DNA from: Vineibacter terrae
Lineage (GTDB): Bacteria > Pseudomonadota > Alphaproteobacteria > Reyranellales > Reyranellaceae
Direction of reading: 5' to 3'
DNA length: 64,000 nt
NCBI RefSeq assembly: GCF_008039615.1
Contig: NZ_VDUZ01000010.1
Location: 62,001 to 126,000, forward strand
Shown: in pieces, positions 17,218-27,406 of the stretch
Layout: each line of letters begins with the position of its first letter
How positions within the stretch are numbered: position 1 is the stretch's first letter
Notes under the pieces: generated by a model
Databases searched by the model: none
Seen by the model: only the letters and a program-made list of their open reading frames with translations
What the model was told of the DNA's origin: nothing
Position numbers and translations under genes: made by a program

Positions 17218-17964
17218 ATGTCGACGCTCGCCGCGCCCATTCCCATGCCCGCCGGGATGCCGGAGGGGCCGCGCCATGTCGCCATCATCATGGACGGCAA
17301 CGGGCGCTGGGCCAAGGCGCGGGGCATGCCGCGTACGGCGGGCCATCGGCGCGGCGTCGAGACCGTGCGCGCCACCGTGCGCGCCGCCGGCGAGCTTGGC
17401 ATCGAGTACCTTACGCTGTTCGGCTTCTCGACCGAGAACTGGAAGCGGCCGCTCGATGAGGTCAACTTCCTGATGGGGTTGCTGCGGCAGTACCTGCGCG
17501 CCGAGCTCGAGACCCTGGCCAAGGAGGGGGCGCGGCTGCGCGTCGTCGGCGACCGTGACGGGCTGGCGGCGGACATCGTCGACATGATCAAGACCGCCGA
17601 GGAGCGCACGCGGGCCAACGCCCGCATCCATGTCTCGATCGCGCTGAACTACGGCGGGCGCGCCGACATCGTGCAGGCGGCGCAGCGCCTGGCCACGGCG
17701 GTGGCGCAGGGCAAGCTGGCGCCCGCGGCGATCGACGAGGACATGCTCGAGGGCTGTCTGCTGACGCGCGACCTGCCGGAGCTGGATATGTTGATCCGCA
17801 CCGGCGGCGAGCAGCGCATCAGCAATTTCCTGCTCTGGCAGTCGGCCTACACCGAGCTCGTCTTCACCAACGCCCTTTGGCCCGACTTCAGCAAGGCCGA
17901 CCTCGAGCACGCCATTGCCGAATTCCGGCGGCGGGAACGTCGCTATGGCGCCGTCGCCGGCTGA
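17218..17964 (+). CDS. uppS: Isoprenyl (undecaprenyl) diphosphate synthase
   Basis: cis-Prenyltransferase that builds the C55 lipid carrier for peptidoglycan and other envelope polymers from farnesyl and isopentenyl diphosphates. The 248 residues contain the catalytic MDGNGRWAKARG (about 24-35), the HRRGVE segment, TLFGFSTENWKRP (about 68-80) and the substrate-binding RTGGEQRISNFLLWQSAYTE (about 194-213). The start is ATG 17218 with a weak ribosome site, 27 bases after frr. Its end overlaps cdsA by 20 bases. Confidence 0.97.
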   Translation: MSTLAAPIPMPAGMPEGPRHVAIIMDGNGRWAKARGMPRTAGHRRGVETVRATVRAAGELGIEYLTLFGFSTENWKRPLDEVNFLMGLLRQYLRAELETLAKEGARLRVVGDRDGLAADIVDMIKTAEERTRANARIHVSIALNYGGRADIVQAAQRLATAVAQGKLAPAAIDEDMLEGCLLTRDLPELDMLIRTGGEQRISNFLLWQSAYTELVFTNALWPDFSKADLEHAIAEFRRRERRYGAVAG

Positions 17965-18637
17965 GGCGCCGCGCGCCGGCCGCTTCCGTGATCTGGCGGT
18001 ACGGGTGGGCTCGGCGGCGGTCATGGCGCCGCTGGCCATCGCTGCCGTCTGGTACGATTTTCCCTGGTTCGATCTGCTGGTGGCGCTGGCGACTGTGCTG
18101 ATGGTGGCCGAGTGGCGGCGGATGGCAGGCGGCAGGCGGCGCCCCGGCTGGCTCCTGTTCGGCTATGCCTACATCGCGCTGGCGGTCCTCGCCGCACTGT
18201 GGCTGCGCCATGACGCCCAGTTCGGCCTGATGACGTTCCTGTGGCTGCTGGCGGCCGTCTGGGCGACCGATGTCTTCGCCTTCTTCACAGGCCGCAGCCT
18301 GGGCGGGCCCAGGCTGGCGCCGACCGTCAGCCCGAGCAAGACTTGGTCCGGGCTGGCCGGCGGCGTGCTTGCGGCCGCCCTGGTCAGCGTCGCCTTCATG
18401 GCCTGGAGCGCCGCCTCCGGGTTGTGGCTGGCGCTCTGGGGGGCGTTGATCGCGATCGTCGCCCAGCTGGGCGATCTCGCCGAATCGGCGGCAAAGAGGC
18501 ATTTCGGCCTCAAGGACAGTGGCCGACTCATACCGGGCCATGGTGGTATTCTGGATCGGGTGGATGGCCTGCTCGCTGGGCTGCTGTTTCTCGCGGCAGT
18601 CCGCTTGCTGGGCGGCGGAGCGACACCATGGAATTGA
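17945..18637 (+). CDS. cdsA: Phosphatidate cytidylyltransferase
   Basis: Integral membrane enzyme making CDP-diacylglycerol from CTP and phosphatidate, the branch point of phospholipid synthesis. The 230-residue product has about six or seven membrane segments and the family C-terminal signature around residues 180-215 (KRHFGLKDSGRLIPGHGGIL, then DRVDG). SPSKTWSG near residue 130 is also typical. It is at the short end of the family, as usual in this class. Start ATG 17945 lies inside the end of uppS; the end overlaps dxr by 10 bases. Confidence 0.94.
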   Translation: MAPSPAEAPRAGRFRDLAVRVGSAAVMAPLAIAAVWYDFPWFDLLVALATVLMVAEWRRMAGGRRRPGWLLFGYAYIALAVLAALWLRHDAQFGLMTFLWLLAAVWATDVFAFFTGRSLGGPRLAPTVSPSKTWSGLAGGVLAAALVSVAFMAWSAASGLWLALWGALIAIVAQLGDLAESAAKRHFGLKDSGRLIPGHGGILDRVDGLLAGLLFLAAVRLLGGGATPWN

Positions 18638-19848
18638 CGATGGAGCTGACACGACCGGCGACCGCCCAGGGGGCCCGCTGTGTGACGATCCTGGGATCGA
18701 CGGGGTCGGTCGGTCGCAACACGGTCGACCTGATCATGCGCGCGCCCGGCCGCTTCGACGTCGAGGCTCTGACGGCGAACCGCAATGTCGCCCTTCTCGC
18801 GCAGCAGGCGCGGCAATTGCAGGCGCGCCTTGCGGTCGTGGCGGATGAGTCCTGCTACGGCGCCCTCAAGCAGGCGCTGGCCGGCAGCGGCATCGAGGCG
18901 GCCGCGGGCGCGTCGGGCCTGAGCGAAGCCGGCGAGCGGCCGGCCGACTGGGTGATGGCGGCGATCGTCGGCTTCGCCGGCCTGCCGCCGACCCTGGCGG
19001 CGGCAAGGCGCGGCGCCGCCGTGGCGCTGGCCAACAAGGAAGCGCTGGTCTGCGCCGGCGCCGTGCTGCTGGATGCCGTGCGCGGCAGCGGTGCCCGGCT
19101 CCTGCCGGTCGACAGCGAGCACAACGCCATCTTCCAGTGCCTGGACGAAGCCAACCGCAGCGCCGTGGAGCGGCTGATCCTGACCGCCTCGGGCGGCCCG
19201 TTCCGCACCTGGACCCTGGAGCAGATGGAGACGGCGACCCCGGCCCAGGCGGTGGCTCACCCCAACTGGGACATGGGCGCCAAGATCTCGGTCGACTCAG
19301 CCACCATGATGAACAAGGGCCTGGAGCTGATCGAGGCCCACCACCTGTTCGACCTGCCGGCCGAGCGCATCAACATCGTGGTGCACCCGCAGTCGGTCAT
19401 CCACTCGATGGTCGAGTACACCGATGGCTCCGTGCTGGCGCAGCTCGGCGACAAGGACATGCGCGTGCCTATCGCCCATGCGCTGGCGTGGCCGCGGCGC
19501 ATGAAGACGCCGGTCGCGCGCCTCGACTTCGCCAAATTGTCGGCGCTCACATTCGAGGCGCCGGATCCTGCGCGCTTCCCGGCGTTGCGACTCGCGCGAG
19601 AGGCTCTCCAAGTGGGCGGAAGTCAGGCCATTATTCTTAATTCGGCCAATGAGATAGCGGTAGAATCTTACCTTAAATCTCAAATTTCGTTCCTGGACAT
19701 CATGCGGATCGTGACCGACGTGGTCGAACGGGTGGGCGGCCGCTTCGGCGCCGCGGCGCCGTCCAGCGTCGATGAGATCTGCGCTGTCGACGAGCAGGCC
19801 CGGGCTGAGGCCCGGCGGCTGTGCGCGCAGCGCGCCACGGCAGGCTGA
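18628..19848 (+). CDS. dxr: 1-deoxy-D-xylulose 5-phosphate reductoisomerase
   Basis: Second step of the MEP pathway: NADPH-dependent conversion of DXP to 2-C-methyl-D-erythritol 4-phosphate for isoprenoids. The 406 residues show the NADPH site VTILGSTGSVGRNT (about 16-29), ALANKEALVCAG (about 132-143), the metal-binding DSEHNAIFQCL (about 157-167), the flexible-loop TASGGPFR (about 188-195) and NWDMGAKISVDSATMMNKGLE (positions about 212-232). ATG 18628 has GGAG upstream; ATG 18640 is an alternative. Its end is 20 bases before rseP. Confidence 0.97.
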   Translation: MELTMELTRPATAQGARCVTILGSTGSVGRNTVDLIMRAPGRFDVEALTANRNVALLAQQARQLQARLAVVADESCYGALKQALAGSGIEAAAGASGLSEAGERPADWVMAAIVGFAGLPPTLAAARRGAAVALANKEALVCAGAVLLDAVRGSGARLLPVDSEHNAIFQCLDEANRSAVERLILTASGGPFRTWTLEQMETATPAQAVAHPNWDMGAKISVDSATMMNKGLELIEAHHLFDLPAERINIVVHPQSVIHSMVEYTDGSVLAQLGDKDMRVPIAHALAWPRRMKTPVARLDFAKLSALTFEAPDPARFPALRLAREALQVGGSQAIILNSANEIAVESYLKSQISFLDIMRIVTDVVERVGGRFGAAAPSSVDEICAVDEQARAEARRLCAQRATAG

Positions 19849-19868
19849 AGAACGGAGAACACCGTCCC

Positions 19869-21266
19869 ATGGACTTCATCGGGTTCTTCACCAACAACAT
19901 CATCCTGACCCTGCTGGTCATCACCGTCCTGGTGTTCGTCCATGAGTGGGGACACTACTGGATCGGCGTGCGCAACGGCGTGCATGCCGAGGTGTTCTCG
20001 ATCGGGTTCGGGCCGGAGCTGTGGGGCTGGACCAGCCGCAAGACCGGCACGCGCTGGCGGATCTCGGCGCTGCCGCTGGGCGGCTACGTCAAGTTCCTGG
20101 GCGACAGCAACCCGGCCAGCGTCGGCGGCGACGATGGCCTGACCGGTGAGCAGCGCAAGCGCGCCTTCCACACCCAGAGCCTCGGCGTGCGCGCCGCTGT
20201 CGTTGTCGCCGGTCCGGCCGCGAACCTGATCTTCGCGATCGTGCTGATGGCCGGCCTGCTGATGACCTATGGCCAGCCCTACACGCCGCCGACCGTGGTC
20301 GTGACCGAGCCGCAGGGCGCGGCGGCCAAGGCCGGCCTGCGCAGCGGCGACACCGTGGTTTCGATCGGCGGCCGCTCGGTCGAGAGCTTCGAGGACATTC
20401 TGTCGATCGTGCAGCTGAACCCGGGGATCACCATCCCGGTCACGCTGACGCGCGATGGCCAGACCCAGACAACGATGGTGACGCCGGCGCCCATCGACTT
20501 CAAGGACCGCTTCGGCAACATCCATCGCCTGGGTGACCTGGGCGTGTCGAACGTCAATGCCCTGCCGGTGATCGGCCGGGTGGTGCCGGGCAGCGCCGCC
20601 GAGCGCGCCGGCCTCAAGGCCGGCGATCGGATCCTTGAGATCGAAAGCGCGCCGATCGACAATTTTGGTCAGATCCAAAGATTCATCCGCGAGCGGCCCA
20701 ATCAGCCCACCGCCATCAAGGTCGAGCGCGGGGGCGCCGTGATCGACGTCACGGCGACGCCGGCGCCGGAGGAGGTGCGTGGCGCCGACGGCAAGCCGCG
20801 CTTCGAGGGTCGCCTCGGGTTTGCCAGCGGCTCGGTCTCAGTCGTGCGCAAGATGGGCCCGCTGGACGCCACGGTCGAGGCGACAGCGCAGGTCTGGCAC
20901 ATGTCGGGCACCATCTACACGGTGATCCGGCAGATCGTGCTCGGGCTGCGGCCGGCCAATGAGATCGGCGGCCCGATCCGCATCGCCAAGACGGCCGGCG
21001 AAGTCTCGCAGATCGGCTGGAGCGCGGTGCTCTACTTCGTGATCGGCCTGTCGGTGACGCTGGGCATATTCAATCTCCTGCCGATCCCCATGCTCGATGG
21101 CGGCCATCTGCTGTTCTATGCCATCGAGTGGATCCGGGGCCGGCCGCTGTCGGCGCGGGCCCAGGATATCGGCTTCCGGATCGGGCTCGCGGCCATGGGC
21201 GGCCTGATGGTGTTCGCGACCTTCAACGATATCTCGTTGCTGATTGGGCGCATCCTACCGCTATGA
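19869..21266 (+). CDS. rseP: RIP metalloprotease RseP (site-2 protease)
   Basis: Intramembrane zinc protease that cuts membrane-bound anti-sigma factors and cleaved signal peptides. The 465 residues contain the active-site HEWGH (His25, Glu26, His29) in the first membrane helix and two PDZ domains (about 115-200 and 215-300). Three more C-terminal membrane helices carry the LLPIPMLDGGHLLFY motif, where the Asp is the third zinc ligand. ATG 19869 was chosen because it places HEXXH near residue 25. The stop overlaps the bamA start as ATGA. Confidence 0.96.
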   Translation: MDFIGFFTNNIILTLLVITVLVFVHEWGHYWIGVRNGVHAEVFSIGFGPELWGWTSRKTGTRWRISALPLGGYVKFLGDSNPASVGGDDGLTGEQRKRAFHTQSLGVRAAVVVAGPAANLIFAIVLMAGLLMTYGQPYTPPTVVVTEPQGAAAKAGLRSGDTVVSIGGRSVESFEDILSIVQLNPGITIPVTLTRDGQTQTTMVTPAPIDFKDRFGNIHRLGDLGVSNVNALPVIGRVVPGSAAERAGLKAGDRILEIESAPIDNFGQIQRFIRERPNQPTAIKVERGGAVIDVTATPAPEEVRGADGKPRFEGRLGFASGSVSVVRKMGPLDATVEATAQVWHMSGTIYTVIRQIVLGLRPANEIGGPIRIAKTAGEVSQIGWSAVLYFVIGLSVTLGIFNLLPIPMLDGGHLLFYAIEWIRGRPLSARAQDIGFRIGLAAMGGLMVFATFNDISLLIGRILPL

Positions 21267-23641
21267 GTAGTAGTATGAGTTCGAATAGAGGGTGGAATGA
21301 GCGTCCGCTGTCGGCTAAACAGGAAGCCTGTCAGATCGAAAACGACCCCGACGGGGCAGGGGGAGCTTTGTTGCGTCTGAAACGCTTTATGGGCGTCATC
21401 GCCCTTTGTGCCGCCTGCGCCGTCGCTGCCGCCCCACCGGCAGTGGCCCAGCGTGGCGGAGTCATCACGAGCATCGTGGTCCAGGGTAACAGCCGCGTCG
21501 AGCTGGAGACCATCCGCTCGTACATCGCGTTGCGCGAAGGCCAGCCGTACGACCCGGAAGCCGCCGACCGGTCGCTCAAGGCCCTGTTCGGCACAGGTCT
21601 GTTCAGCGATGTCGTGCTGCAGCAGGATGGCTCCAGGCTGGTCGTCAAGGTGGTCGAGAACCCGATCATCAACCGCGTCGCTTTCGAAGGTAACAAGAAG
21701 CTCGACGACGAACAGCTCAAGCAGGAGATCCAGACCAAGCCGCGCACGGTCTTCACGCAGGCCAAGGTGCAGTCGGACGTCAGCCGCTTGGTCGAGGTCT
21801 ATCGCCGCGCCGGCAAGTTCAACGCCCGCATCGAGCCCAAGGTCATCAAGCTCGACCAGAACCGCGTCGACCTCGTCTTCGAGATCGACGAAGGCGCCAC
21901 GACCGGCATCCGCCGCATCACGTTCGTCGGCAACGAGCATTTCAGCGACGGCACGCTGCGCGAGAAGATCCGCACCACCGAGTCGGCGTGGTATCGCCTC
22001 TTCACGTCCGACGACCGCTACGATCCCGACCGCCTGAACTACGACAAGGAGCTGCTGCGCAAGTTCTACCTCTCGGAGGGCTATGCCGACTTCCGTGTCG
22101 TGTCGGCCGTCGCCGAGCTGGCACCGGACCGCGACGGCTTCTACGTCACCTTCACGATCGCGGAAGGCGATCGCTACAAGTTCGGCAAGATCGACGTCAC
22201 GACGCGCTTCGAAGGGCTGGATGTCGAGGCGGCGAAGGCGCTGGTCACGACCCGGGAAGGCGACTGGTATGACGCCGACCAGGTGGAGAAGACGATCACC
22301 GCCATCGCCGAGGCCGTCGGCACCCTGGGCTACGCCTTCGTCGACGTGCGGCCCAACATCCGGCGCAACAAGGACACCCTGACGATCGATGTCGACTACG
22401 ACATCCAGGAGGGGCCGCGGGTCTACGTCGAGCGCATCAACATCACCGGCAACACGCGCACCCTGGACAAGGTCATCCGCCGCGAGTTCCGCCTGGGCGA
22501 GGGCGACGCGTTCAACACCGCCAAGCTGCGCCGCTCGCAGCAGCGCCTGCAGAACCTGGGCTTCTTCGAGAAGGTCGACGTCTCCAACCAGCCGGGATCG
22601 GCGGCGGACAAGACCATCATCGAGGTCAATGTCGTCGAGCAGAGCACGGGCGAGATCTCGATTGGCGCCGGCTACTCGACATCCTCGGGCATCCTGGGCG
22701 ACATCTCGGTACGTGAGCGCAACCTGCTCGGCCGCGGCCAGGACCTGCGCCTCGGCCTGTCGCTGGGCACCAAGAGCACGCAGATCGACCTTGGCTTCAC
22801 CGAGCCTTATTTCCTCGACCGCAACGTCTCGGCGGGCTTCGATATCTTTCGCATCACCCGCGACAACCAGAAGACCAGCTCCTACGACGAGAGCACGCTG
22901 GGCTTCGCGCTGCGCGCCGGATGGAGCATCTCCGAGAATACACGCCAGAGCGTGAAGTACACGTTGCGGCGCGACGTCATCAAGAACGTCGGCGACAACG
23001 CCTCGCCCCTGATCAAGGCGCAGGAAGGCAAGACCTGGACGTCCGAGATCGGCACGGTGGTGGCCTGGGATACGCGCGACAACCGCTTGAATCCCACCAA
23101 AGGCTGGGTCCTGCGCTATGCGCTGGACATTGGCGGCCTGGGCGGCACCGAGCACTACGTACGCAACCGGATCGAGGGCCAGTGGTACTATGAAGTCTTC
23201 AGCGAGGTCGTGCTCTCGCTGCAGGCCCAGGGCGGCGTCGTGCAGCCGATCAATGACGATCTGAAGATCGCCAACCGCTACTTCCTCGGCGGCGACAACT
23301 TCCGCGGGTTCCGCACGGGCGGCGTCGGCCCGCATAGCGGTGGCGACGCGCTGGGCGGCAAGTACTATTATGTCGGGACCGCCGAGCTCAGCTTCCCCAT
23401 CGGGTTGCCGCGCGAGCTCGGGATCCTGGGTAAGGCCTTCGTCGATGCCGGCAGCCTGTGGGGCGCGGAGGAGAAGGATCCTTCCGTGCAGGACTCCAGC
23501 GCGCTGCGCGTGTCGGCGGGCATCGGGCTGCAGTGGGTCTCGCCGTTCGGGCCGATCCGCATCGACTACGGTATTCCGATCCAGAAAGAGAAGTTCGACA
23601 AGACGGAGAGGTTCCGGTTTAGCTTCGGCACCCGACTGTAG
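21263..23641 (+). CDS. bamA: Outer membrane protein assembly factor BamA
   Basis: Central beta-barrel of the complex that folds proteins into the outer membrane. The product is 792 residues as drawn: signal sequence, five POTRA domains (about 75-400) and a 16-strand barrel (about 430-792), with GGDNFRGFRTGGVGP and a C terminus ending in the FSFGTRL pattern expected for a barrel protein. ATG 21263 overlaps the rseP stop (ATGA) but gives an unusually long N-region. TTG 21371, which has a GGGGGAG ribosome site, gives a normal signal peptide and may be the true start. In relatives lpxD follows; here fabZ does, 31 bases later. Confidence 0.95.
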   Translation: MSSSMSSNRGWNERPLSAKQEACQIENDPDGAGGALLRLKRFMGVIALCAACAVAAAPPAVAQRGGVITSIVVQGNSRVELETIRSYIALREGQPYDPEAADRSLKALFGTGLFSDVVLQQDGSRLVVKVVENPIINRVAFEGNKKLDDEQLKQEIQTKPRTVFTQAKVQSDVSRLVEVYRRAGKFNARIEPKVIKLDQNRVDLVFEIDEGATTGIRRITFVGNEHFSDGTLREKIRTTESAWYRLFTSDDRYDPDRLNYDKELLRKFYLSEGYADFRVVSAVAELAPDRDGFYVTFTIAEGDRYKFGKIDVTTRFEGLDVEAAKALVTTREGDWYDADQVEKTITAIAEAVGTLGYAFVDVRPNIRRNKDTLTIDVDYDIQEGPRVYVERINITGNTRTLDKVIRREFRLGEGDAFNTAKLRRSQQRLQNLGFFEKVDVSNQPGSAADKTIIEVNVVEQSTGEISIGAGYSTSSGILGDISVRERNLLGRGQDLRLGLSLGTKSTQIDLGFTEPYFLDRNVSAGFDIFRITRDNQKTSSYDESTLGFALRAGWSISENTRQSVKYTLRRDVIKNVGDNASPLIKAQEGKTWTSEIGTVVAWDTRDNRLNPTKGWVLRYALDIGGLGGTEHYVRNRIEGQWYYEVFSEVVLSLQAQGGVVQPINDDLKIANRYFLGGDNFRGFRTGGVGPHSGGDALGGKYYYVGTAELSFPIGLPRELGILGKAFVDAGSLWGAEEKDPSVQDSSALRVSAGIGLQWVSPFGPIRIDYGIPIQKEKFDKTERFRFSFGTRL

Positions 23642-23672
23642 CGGTCCCGGGTCAAAGCTCCTGGATGCAGAC

Positions 23673-24152
23673 ATGAGCGCAACAGAAACAAAGGCAGCTG
23701 AAGGCATGACCATCGACACGCTCGAGGTCCGCCGCATCATGGAGATGATTCCGCATCGCTACCCGATGCTCCTGGTCGATCGGGTCATCAACCTGCGGCT
23801 GGGCGAGGGCGCGATCGGGATCAAGAACGTCTCGATCAACGAGCCGTTCTTCCAAGGCCATTTCCCGACCGAGCCGGTCATGCCGGGCGTCCTGATCGTC
23901 GAGTCCATGGCCCAGACCGCCGGCGTCGTGGTGGTCGCGACGATGGGCGCCGATGCCGAAGGCAAGCTCGTCTACTTCATGTCGATCGATGGCGCGCGCT
24001 TCCGCCGCCCCGTGGTGCCGGGCGATCGTGTCGAAGTGCATGTCCAGAAGCTGCAGAGCCGACAGAACGTCTGGAAGTTCTCCGGCAAGGCGATCGTCGA
24101 TGGCAACATCGCCGCCGAGGCGACCTTTGCCGCGATGATCCGCGGGCGCTGA
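23673..24152 (+). CDS. fabZ: 3-hydroxyacyl-ACP dehydratase FabZ
   Basis: Dehydrates 3-hydroxyacyl-ACP to trans-2-enoyl-ACP in fatty-acid elongation; hot-dog fold, hexamer. The 159 residues show IPHRYPMLLVDRV (about 31-43) and the catalytic GHFPTEPVMPGVLIVE (about 68-83). ATG 23673 gives the slightly extended N terminus common in Alphaproteobacteria; ATG 23706 is an alternative. The gene normally stands between lpxD and lpxA. Here both neighbours, and lpxI/lpxB beyond, are absent, and a convergent small gene ends 10 bases downstream. Confidence 0.96.
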   Translation: MSATETKAAEGMTIDTLEVRRIMEMIPHRYPMLLVDRVINLRLGEGAIGIKNVSINEPFFQGHFPTEPVMPGVLIVESMAQTAGVVVVATMGADAEGKLVYFMSIDGARFRRPVVPGDRVEVHVQKLQSRQNVWKFSGKAIVDGNIAAEATFAAMIRGR

Positions 24153-24161
24153 ACCGCGCTT

Positions 24162-24391
24162 CTATCTGATCAGGGCCACCAGGACCGCGACGCCTGCCAG
24201 CACCAGCAGCAGGCGGACGAGAAGGCGTGCGCTACGCGCATAGGCCGGCCCGTTGTCGTTGGCCGGCGCCGGGACCCGCACCACGGTCGACCGGCGGAAA
24301 CCATCCTGCCGGCGGCCGTCGCCGCCGGCAGGACCCTTGGAACGAGGCTTGTTGGCGCTCATCGCCCGCCCGCCCGTGGCCCGGGCCCGGG

Positions 24392-24395
<4 letters not shown>
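24162..24395 (-). CDS. Small single-pass membrane protein downstream of gltA
   Basis: A product of up to 77 residues: a basic, low-complexity N-terminal part with the short motif PAPANDNGP, then one C-terminal membrane helix of about 22 residues rich in L, V and A. The ATG at 24395 overlaps the gltA stop as ATGA, which supports coupling to gltA; ATG 24362 (MSANKPRSK) is the alternative, giving 66 residues. It probably sits in the inner membrane with the basic part in the cytoplasm. Function unknown. Confidence 0.55.
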
Positions 24396-25693
<1,298 letters not shown>

Positions 25694-25860
25694 GGCGTCA
25701 CCTGCTGTGCAATACCGGCCTTGGCGCGGCACAGGGATTGGCTCCCCCGACCATCGTCGGAACGCATCCGTTTCCCCGCATCGCCCCGGAAATCGTCAGC
25801 ACCCTAACAAGCCCGTTCGGCGGGCGCAATTCTGTCAGGCGTGCTGACACGCTCGACGCG

Positions 25861-27258
25861 TCAGGCCGCCGCCTGACGCAGCCGCGACAGCGATTCCTCG
25901 CGTCCCAGGATCGCCAGCACCTCGAAGATCCCTGGCGAAACCGTTGAGCCGGTCAGGGCCACGCGCAGCGGCTGCGCGACCTGGCCGAGCTTGACGCCGT
26001 TGCGCTCGGCGTAGGATTTGATCGCCGCTTCCAGATCGGGCTCGGCCCACGAGGCCGGCTCCAGCGCCCCGGCGGCACCCGCCAGCAGCGCCTTGGCATC
26101 CTTCGTCAGGATCGCGGCAGCCTTCTCGTCGGGCGCTGGCGCGCCGGTGCGCGCATAGAACGCGAGCCCGGCCACGAGCTCGACAAGGGTCCGCGAGCGC
26201 TGCTTGACACCGCTCATGCCGCGCGTGACCCGATCGCGGGCCGTGTCGCTGAGCGCGCCGCCGACAGCCGCCTCGATGGCCGGCAGCACCAGCGGCAGCA
26301 GCTCGGCATCCGGCGTCTCGCGCAGATAATGCGCATTGAGGTTCGTCAGCTTGGCGAAATCGAAGCGCGCGGGCGAGGGGCCGACATGCTCGAGGTCGAA
26401 CCAGGCGACGGCCTGCTCGGTCGAGATGATCTCGTCGTCGCCGTGGCTCCAGCCCAGGCGCAGCAGATAGTTGCGCAGCGCCGCCGGCAGGAAGCCCATG
26501 TCGCGGTAGGCGTCGACGCCCAGGGCGCCGTGCCGCTTGGACAGCTTGGCGCCGTCCGGCCCGTGGATCAGCGGCAGGTGCGCGAATTCCGGCACCGGCC
26601 AACCCAGCGCCTCGTAGAGCTGCACCTGGCGGAAGGTGTTGGTGTGGTGATCGGCGCCGCGGATCACATGTGTGATGCCCATGTCGTGGTCGTCGACCAC
26701 CACCGACAGCATGTAGACCGGCGTGCCGTCCGAGCGCAGCAGGACCATGTCGTCGAGCTGGTTGTTCTGCAGCGTGACCGATCCCAGGACGCGATCCACG
26801 ATCGTGCGCTCGCCGCTCTGCGGCGCCTTGAGCCGGACCACCGGCTTCACGCCCGGCGGCGCCTCCTTGGGGTCGCGGTCGCGCCAGCGGCCGTCGTAGC
26901 GCATAGGCCGGCTCTCGCGCCGTGCCTGCTCACGCATCTGCTCGAGCTCCTCGGGCGAGGCGTAGCAACGATAGGCTTTGCCCTCCGCCAGAAGCTGGTG
27001 GGCGATCTCGGCGTGACGCGCGGCGCGGTCGAACTGGTGGACGACGTCGCCGTCCCAATCGAGGCCAAGCCAGGAGAGCCCGTCCACGATCGCGTCGATC
27101 GCCGCCTTGGTCGATCGCTGCCGGTCAGTATCTTCGATCCGCAGCAGGTACGTGCCGCCGTGGTGGCGGGCGTAGAGCCAGTTGAACAGCGCCGTGCGGG
27201 CGCCGCCGATATGCAGGAAGCCCGTGGGCGAAGGAGCGAAGCGGGTAACGACAGTCAT
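25861..27258 (-). CDS. gltX: Glutamyl-tRNA synthetase
   Basis: Class I aminoacyl-tRNA synthetase charging tRNA-Glu, and in organisms without GlnRS also tRNA-Gln. The 465 residues show the HIGH-type motif in [18 protein letters not shown] (about 6-23), the KMSKS-type KLSKRHG (about 240-246) and the C-terminal anticodon-binding helical domain. ATG 27258 gives the standard N terminus ([11 protein letters not shown]). comEC is transcribed divergently from about 150 bases upstream. Confidence 0.96.
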   Translation of the reverse strand: MTVVTRFAPSPTGFLHIGGARTALFNWLYARHHGGTYLLRIEDTDRQRSTKAAIDAIVDGLSWLGLDWDGDVVHQFDRAARHAEIAHQLLAEGKAYRCYASPEELEQMREQARRESRPMRYDGRWRDRDPKEAPPGVKPVVRLKAPQSGERTIVDRVLGSVTLQNNQLDDMVLLRSDGTPVYMLSVVVDDHDMGITHVIRGADHHTNTFRQVQLYEALGWPVPEFAHLPLIHGPDGAKLSKRHGALGVDAYRDMGFLPAALRNYLLRLGWSHGDDEIISTEQAVAWFDLEHVGPSPARFDFAKLTNLNAHYLRETPDAELLPLVLPAIEAAVGGALSDTARDRVTRGMSGVKQRSRTLVELVAGLAFYARTGAPAPDEKAAAILTKDAKALLAGAAGALEPASWAEPDLEAAIKSYAERNGVKLGQVAQPLRVALTGSTVSPGIFEVLAILGREESLSRLRQAAA

Positions 27259-27406
27259 GGGTCCAGGCGGTTGTCGGGGCACGCAAAACATCGTGGCTTG
27301 CGCCATGTCGGCCCCGCTTTGGTCACAAAGGGCGGGGTAGCATAAGAATCGCGCCCTGTCAGTCAAACCGCCGGCATGGCGCCAGGGGGGCTGCTTCAGC
27401 ACGGTC

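Noticed and set aside
21116-23740. Long open frame on the minus strand opposite bamA
   Set aside because: Antisense shadow of bamA; no domain, no ribosome site, and BamA on the other strand is certain.
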